Below are positions 58,745 to 64,000 of a stretch of DNA of 64,000 bases, in pieces. Origin of the DNA: Strigops habroptila (Eukaryota; Chordata; Aves; Psittaciformes; Psittacidae). The translations under genes were made by a program, and so were the position numbers. The stretch covers positions 2,880,720 to 2,944,719 of the forward strand of contig NC_046358.1 of assembly GCF_004027225.2 (NCBI RefSeq), read 5' to 3'. Each line of letters starts with the position of its first letter. Within the stretch, counting starts at the first letter, position 1. The notes under the pieces are model-generated. The model worked only from the letters and a program-made list of their open reading frames with translations, made no database searches and was not told where the DNA came from.

Positions 58745-59171
58745 ATGGAGCCTCTTGTACCTGGAGCACAAGTGTGATGAGGAACGGCTGAGGGACCTGA
58801 GGGGGTTTAGTCTGGAGAAGAGAAGGCTCAGGGGGACGTTATCACTCTCTACAACTGCCTGATGGATGGAGCCAGGAGGGGGCTGGTCTCTGCTCCCAAG
58901 GAACAAGGGATGGGACAAGAGGAAACGGCCTCAAGCTGCACCAGGGGAGGTTTAGATGAAGATGAGGAACAATTCCTTCCCCAAAGGGTGCTCAGGCATT
59001 GGAACAGGCTGCCCAGGGCAGTGCTGGAGTCACCGTCCCTGGGGGCGTTCACACACCGTGTAGCCGAGGCCCTCAGTGCCATGAGTTAGTGGTGGCCTTG
59101 GCAGTGCTGGAGTAATAGTTGGACTTGATGATCTTAAAGGTCTTTTCCAACCTGGTTGATTGTGTGATTCT
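58745..59171 (+). mobile_element. CR1 LINE fragment abutting the CD59 promoter
   Basis: Sense CR1 of about 425 bp of the same subfamily as 6824-7230 (HWNRLPRAVLESPSLGAF-type ORF2 end, then CTTTTCCAACCTGGTTGATT and TGTGTGATTCTG). Its 3' end touches the CpG island of CD59. Confidence 0.93.
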
Positions 59172-59960
59172 GCGAGAACCAGCGGCACCATCGCTCCCGC
59201 TCCATAGGCCGCTCCTCCCGCGGCGCTGGGGCCGGGCCGAGGCCGCAGCTCCGCCCCGGGGCCGGCCCAGCCGAGCGCTGCAGACCCCCTCGGATCCCGT
59301 GCTCGGCGGACAGAGCGGGGCTGGCCGGCAGCAGGTGAGGGGCGCTGGGCGGGTGGCTCCGGACTGGGTCGTGTCTCGGGGGAGCGGAGGAAGCCCGGTG
59401 CCCCCCGCCTTGTCGGGGCGCGGGGAGACTGGGGGGCAGCCCCCTGTCTTGACGGGAGCTTACCGAGGGGAAACGGTGGCCGGGGCTCGTGGGGGGACGA
59501 GAGGGCTGAAGGGCAGGTCCGCGGCGGAGATTGGGGGGGATGACCGGGGAGGGGGAGGAGCAGGGGCAGGTAGAGTTTTCCCTTGCAATTGGGAGCGATG
59601 GAGGGCATGTTTTGGGTGGAAATCTGTGTTTGTACCTATTAACCGAAGTAATGGTGGTGGATTTTATACAGGGGGCTGCCCTCGGGTCTGAGTCACGACG
59701 GTAGCACCGCAGTGCGCTAAGCGGGGCGGGCTGCGGTGGGGCTCCGGCTGCGGACCGGGACCGCGACCGCTGCGGGGGACCCCAGGGCTGGGGACGGGGG
59801 TGGGCAGGTGGCTCCAAAAGAGCCGTGAGGAAGCCAGGCTGCATTTGTGGGGTGCTTGCTGGCTGCGGGGTACCGGGGCAAGACAAGCGGTGGCACCCCC
59901 AGGAGCTGACCCGGGCTTCCCAGGACCGCGGCTCCTGGTCCGGGTCGTCCTTCCCTTGCC
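59172..59960. other. CD59: CpG island / CD59 promoter region
   Basis: GC- and CpG-dense DNA starts within a few bases of the CR1 terminus and covers the predicted first exon and early intron 1. No TATA box was seen. The transcription start cannot be fixed but should lie between about 59180 and 59300. Confidence 0.75.
59200..59334 (+). other. CD59: CD59 non-coding exon 1 (predicted; 5' end uncertain)
   Basis: The island contains a strong donor GGCAGCAG|GTGAGG at 59334/59335 ahead of the coding exons. CD59 genes have a non-coding first exon in a CpG island, and this is the best candidate. The left edge is a guess. Confidence 0.5.
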
Positions 59961-61809
59961 TGCTCGGAGGTGCTGATGAAAGCAGCAGCCTGGTGTGGAG
60001 CAGCTGTTGCCTCCCAGATGGGACTGCAGAGAAATTCTGCTTCCCAGGCAAGGCAATAAGCCCTCCTCGCTGTTGCAGTTGTTATTTCTTGTTATTGAGA
60101 TTGGTCGGATGCTTGAGTCAAGCCAGCAATTCAGAACGTTCAGTTTAGGAAATCTTTTCTACTTTGTTTCTTTTAAGCCATGTTGTGAATTACTGTCTCT
60201 CTCTATATATGTGTTTTTTAAAGCCTGGATTTCGTTGTCTCGTCTCTGTTGTTCAGGAGTACAGAAAAAATTACTCATTTCCATACGAAATGGATAGGTT
60301 GAATTACTCCTCTCAAAGCTGTTGTGTTGGCTCTGATGGGTTTTATTAATCTGCCTTCTGTTTTTTCTCGTCATGATTTGGTTTGGCTAAAAGACAAACC
60401 CAGTTTAATCTGCTGACACCGCTGGGTGCCTGAGGGCTCCTGAAAGATGGAGATGTTCCCAGCATGATGCTGGTTGCAGTCCAGGATGGCTCTTGCTTTA
60501 ACCACCAGACTAACGGCCCTCCTGCAGATTCACGTCACTGTGGGATGAGCCTCTGGTCTGGAAAAGGCTTCTCGCAAAGTTGTTTACCCCAGAAAAATCA
60601 GCTCATCCTGCACATTATGGGTTTGTTTTTCTTGGTTTTGCTCAACAGTGGGTCATACAGACAGGAAAACGTCAGTGGTTTTGTTTGTTGGGTGGGTTGT
60701 TGTTTTGGGTTTGGCCAGTAACAAAATTAACTACTTCAGGTTGAGGATTTCAGTATTATTTTACTATGAAACCATCTTTTTAAGTCCACAGTCAGTCTTC
60801 TGGGAGGAAAAAGCTCCATCCCGGCGTGGCTATGGTCTGCAATGCCAGACTCTTAACTACATGTAGAAATAGCTTCAAGTGGTACTAACAGGGTTAAAAG
60901 CAGTGATGTGACTGTTTCACTACAGTCTTATCACAAGTGAAACGTGTTACCTGAATGCCTTTAACCCTTTGGGACTTGCAGACCCACTTGGGCTTTGAAG
61001 GTGAACATCAAATCATGCCCTTTTAGCACAAGTATGGTCCTTCTTGCCCTCTCTGCCCCCCGTATCTGCTCCATAGTCTGAATAGCCTGTTCTTTGCAAC
61101 AGCAGAGATGTTTTAGTTCAGAGCCTGTGTGCAGAAGCTGATTTAATAACTCCTGCTTTAGACTTGCCTCTATTAAAACAAATCCTGACCTTCCTATCTC
61201 ACTGCTACCCATGGATGACAGCAATTGTTGACTCAAGCCATGGCTGCAGGCACTTGGTGGGTTATTGCATGTGTTGGTGTCAGTGAGAGGGAGAAATTTG
61301 GGGAGAGGAGAGGCAAAAGCCCCCTTAGTGCAGACAAATCTCTTGCAATGTCATGAGAGAGAAGAAAAGAGCCAGCCTGGCTCCAGGGTTATGGGGAATT
61401 GCTGTAAAAGAAAAGGCATTTGAGACCTAAATGGCCTTTCTTGTTGCTAAGTGCATTTGTAGCTGTTAGAAATAAGACCTGTTGAATGGTGTAATCGGAG
61501 GGAGAAGGAGACCCATCTGCAGCCTGTCAGGGCTCAAATCTCAGCTCTTGAGATAAAAATACTGTTCTCAGAATAAAAATCCCCTCTTGGAAAGTGCAGT
61601 TACTTTTCTCTCTTCCCTTTCACTGGTTTTCCTGGCCAGTTCCCCACTGAATCAAGTCTTGAATCCTCAGTTCCTCACCGTGTATTTTGCTAGTTTCATG
61701 TGGCTTTTGAATGGAATAAATGTGTAATGTATTCCAGCGTTACATGTTTATTCCATGCCTTTATGCCTATTCCATGCCTTTATGCCTGTTATTTATGCCT
61801 TCACATTAG
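59335..61809 (+). other. CD59 intron 1
   Basis: About 2.5 kb. After the CpG island no exon or repeat was recognised, apart from the 19-bp tandem units next to the acceptor at 61749-61786. Confidence 0.65.
61749..61786 (+). repeat. 19-bp tandem repeat at CD59 exon 2 acceptor
   Basis: Two perfect copies of TATTCCATGCCTTTATGCC, then a partial third (TTTATGCC), all within 60 nt before the acceptor at 61809. Confidence 0.9.
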
Positions 61810-61882
61810 GGAAGAATCATGACCAAGATGAACTGCATCCTGGTGACTGCCTGCATTGTCCTGGTTGCTTTTTGTAGTTCTG
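61810..61882 (+). CDS. CD59: CD59 exon 2 (signal peptide)
   Basis: Nine untranslated bases, then ATG at 61819 and 21 codons of signal peptide (MTKMNCILVTACIVLVAFCS). A second in-frame ATG lies three codons later. Donor TCTG|GTGAGT. Confidence 0.93.
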
Positions 61883-63937
61883 GTGAGTATAAGGGAGCTA
61901 CTTTCCTGTAATGTTGTGACAGGGGCTGAGGAAATAATGGAAAAAATAACCAGAACAGCCTGGATTATTTAATACCACTTTGATGAACGACAGTAACCAT
62001 CGAAGTAGGGCTTAGTTTCTGTTGCTGGGTGTCATTGGTCAGAAAAGAGAATCAAGTGCAGCATATGATGCTGCTTAATATAGCAACAGACCATTGTGTT
62101 TTGCAGCTGGAAGGTTCAATTCCTGTTGTGTAAGTTGGACACTCGGTGTATGGCACGAGAGAGAAATTAGGTGAAATAAAAAAGGGATAGAATAAAGCTG
62201 CTGGAAGTATCTCTTGTCTGTCCTTTTAGAAAAGGCAGGCTTTAAGAGTAGATAAAAGAAGCAAATACTAATATATTGTTCTGCAGGCACATAAAGGTAA
62301 GCGGCTTTAAAAATGATGTAAGTACAGGCTTCAAAATCTTCCTTTCAGAATTGGCACTCTCATTTGTACACTGTCAAAAGCTGGTGAATTTTAGCTTAAG
62401 TCTTGGGTTTAACAACCAGGCATATGTTTTGTGACAGACGTAGAGAGTGATTCTTTTTTCCCTTTTTAATGCTGTTACAGTCTCAGTACTTCATTATTCA
62501 GTAAAGATAAACCCTTGTCTCCTTAGGTTATGCCTTAAGGTGTTACCACTGCGAGAACAGCCCTTCCTTGTGCAAGACCAATAGTACTTGCTTAGCAACT
62601 GAAGATACTTGCTTGCAGATGAAATTTGGTATGTATCCTATCCTGCAGCCCTAAAATAAACATGGTTATATCAGTTTTCATTGCCTGCACACTTCTAATC
62701 TGGCCTTAGCATGCATTTCTTAGCCTTGCTCAAAAGAAGGTTGGGAATGCTTTTGAAGGTCATGCTTATATCCAAGCAACTGATAAAGATGATGATGATT
62801 TAGCTGATTTATACTTGAACAGGCATATACAAGGATAGCTTTGTATCCAGAATTAAAACAAAACCACAAAACAAACCATCAGGAAGATGGTCAAGGATAT
62901 TCAGGGCATAGAGTTACTGTTCTAGTTGTTAAAAAACATTTCAATAGCTCTTTTACTGCCAGTGACAGGAGTTTCATTGGAAAACCAGAAGTACCAAGTC
63001 AAGTGCAATAATCTCCTGCTTCCCCCACTGGTTGCCTCTGCTCTAGGAAGATGCTGGGCTGGGTTTGGGCAGTGGGAACCAGATGGGACCATCTTGTTCC
63101 CCAGGAGGGTCCCTGCTAAAGCTTATGACTTGGCATTGAAGAAGGAAGTTTCTAACATCGCTGGAGCAGGATGCTGCTCTGTGCTGCTTGCATCCTAAGA
63201 GATTTTCTCTTTTTGCTATTTCCCTTGAGCCTAAACCTTCATGTACTTGAGGTGTCAAGCTAGGGGAAGTGGAAGATGAGCTGCTTGATGTCTGGTGTCC
63301 AGGGGAATGAGTGAGAAAAGGGGAGGACTCTTCTGCTCTTCAAGCTCTCTCTTCACATATTGCTTCTGGAAGTGGCACTGCTCAAATCCAATGGGACTTG
63401 TCTTCAGCACAAAAACTAGCTCGAGTTACTGAGCTTGTGCTGAGCTTTGTGGAGAGAGAATGGCCATGCTGTAGGACAATGCAAGAGCAGTGCAAGTTGA
63501 GCTAGATGGTGATGCACTGTCAGGAGCCCCAGAGCAGATATCACTCAAACTCCAAGCCTATATCTCCCAGTTGGTCATTTAGGCTGAATTGGAAGCACTG
63601 GTTAGCTTGAGCTAGAAATCTTTCTTAACCCATGGCTAAGAGCCAGTTGAGAGGCAGGAGCATGGGGTTGTAGGCAGTGATTCTCTGTCCCAAACCCAGT
63701 ATTGCTTTCAGTAGTCTTTTAATCTGTTTCATTTCTTTTGTAGGTAAATTGAGAACCTCCTCCTGCTGGAAGGCATCCCAGTGCAGTATGAATGATATTG
63801 CTGAATTCTTCCAGTTGGATAATTTTGATTTCTTTTGCTGCCAACACGACTTGTGCAATGAGGGTGCAATTCTTGGGCTTAACAAAGCAGCCTTCAGTAT
63901 TGCCTCTGTACTGACCATGTTCTGGATGCTCCTGTAA
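61819..63937 (+). CDS. CD59: CD59, GPI-anchored complement (MAC) inhibitor (3 coding exons)
   Basis: Joining 61819-61882, 62527-62628 and 63744-63937 gives 360 nt, 119 residues plus TAA, near the family's usual length (human 128). Residues 1-24 form a signal peptide; the mature chain starts about L25 (LRCYHC). Ten cysteines (27, 30, 37, 43, 50, 63, 69, 87, 88, 93) have the Ly6/uPAR three-finger spacing, with CCQHDLCN closing the domain. N40 is in an NST sequon, and W64 sits in the CWK motif where human CD59 has functional W40. A hydrophobic end (about 104-119) preceded by small residues (N94, G96, A97) marks a GPI-addition signal. In vertebrates CD59 binds C8 and C9 at the cell surface and stops membrane-attack-complex pore assembly. 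The neighbouring FBXO3 gene supports orthology rather than another Ly6 gene. Confidence 0.95.
61883..62526 (+). other. CD59 intron 2
   Basis: A 644-nt GT-AG intron in which no element was recognised. Confidence 0.92.
62527..62628 (+). CDS. CD59: CD59 exon 3
   Basis: A 102-nt exon encoding the start of the mature domain with five cysteines and the N-glycosylation sequon (YALRCYHCENSPSLC, KTNSTC). Donor TTTG|GTATGT. Confidence 0.95.
62629..63743 (+). other. CD59 intron 3
   Basis: A 1.1-kb GT-AG intron. A 90-codon chance frame lies at 62926-63198; no repeat was recognised. Confidence 0.9.
63744..63937 (+). CDS. CD59: CD59 exon 4 (coding part)
   Basis: Encodes the rest of the Ly6 domain and the GPI signal (SCWKASQCSMNDIAEF, FFCCQHDLCNEG, SIASVLTMFWMLL), ending TAA at 63935-63937. 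Confidence 0.96.
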
Positions 63938-64000
63938 CAATCCTCATTTCTATGCTGTACTTTCAAGCTGAAATTACACTAAATCATTCACTCTTTTCTG
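63938..64000 (+). other. CD59: CD59 3'UTR, cut by window edge
   Basis: The 3'UTR continues past the end of the window; no AATAAA is present in the part shown. Confidence 0.85.

Noticed and set aside
59134-60051. 305-codon open frame on the minus strand
   Set aside because: Same composition effect in the CD59 CpG island; its right-hand end even runs into the CR1 tail.
63625-63966. 113-codon minus-strand frame over CD59 exon 4
   Set aside because: Antisense shadow of a conserved coding exon.
1-64000. CRISPR arrays, operons, phage or other prokaryotic defence systems
   Set aside because: The window is spliced vertebrate DNA. The regularly recurring similar blocks are dispersed CR1 LINE copies in both orientations, not spacer arrays.

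Overview
This window is vertebrate nuclear DNA, almost certainly from a bird. It contains about twenty CR1 LINE fragments in both orientations, most of them 5'-truncated with the CR1-type 3' end (ATTCTATG-like tandem motif). Its genes have long introns with GT-AG borders, and three GC-rich promoter islands stand in an AT-rich background. No prokaryotic features, CRISPR arrays, tRNA or rRNA genes, or viral genes were seen.

Three complete or nearly complete protein-coding genes lie on the + strand, in the order LMO2 - FBXO3 - CD59. This is the neighbourhood known from human 11p13, where the three genes also share one strand. LMO2 (coding 21353-27165, 3 coding exons, 158 aa, two LIM domains) has a CpG island and a probable 5'UTR acceptor immediately upstream and an AATAAA at 27926. 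FBXO3 (coding 38918-55308, 11 exons, 455 aa: F-box, SUKH-like and ApaG domains plus an acidic tail) starts in a CpG island with a YY1-type site over its ATG. CD59 (coding 61819-63937 in 3 coding exons, 119 aa, Ly6/uPAR fold with a GPI signal) has a non-coding first exon ending at 59334 in a third CpG island. All exon joins were worked out by hand: the reading frame stays open across every junction and each product matches its family along its length.

Region by region: 1-20.6 kb is gene-free DNA upstream of LMO2 with CR1 copies, small microsatellites and a long alternating purine-pyrimidine tract. 20.7-28 kb is LMO2. 28-38.5 kb is intergenic, with CR1 copies, MIR-like relics and a GATA-motif cluster. 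38.6-56.3 kb is FBXO3, whose introns hold at least eight CR1 pieces and a perfect 248-bp tandem duplication. 56.3-59.1 kb is intergenic, ending in a CR1 that abuts the CD59 island. 59.2-64 kb is CD59, whose 3'UTR runs off the window.

The genes do not form a pathway. LMO2 is a haematopoietic/endothelial transcription bridge, FBXO3 a ubiquitin-ligase subunit and CD59 a cell-surface complement inhibitor. No new system is evident. The most interesting signals are structural and regulatory: the exact 248-bp duplication, an old duplicated block bracketing LMO2 coding exon 2, inverted CR1 pairs around FBXO3 exons 2-4, divergently oriented CTCF-like motifs between LMO2 and FBXO3, a possible alternative terminal exon in FBXO3 intron 1, and a CR1 directly against the CD59 promoter.
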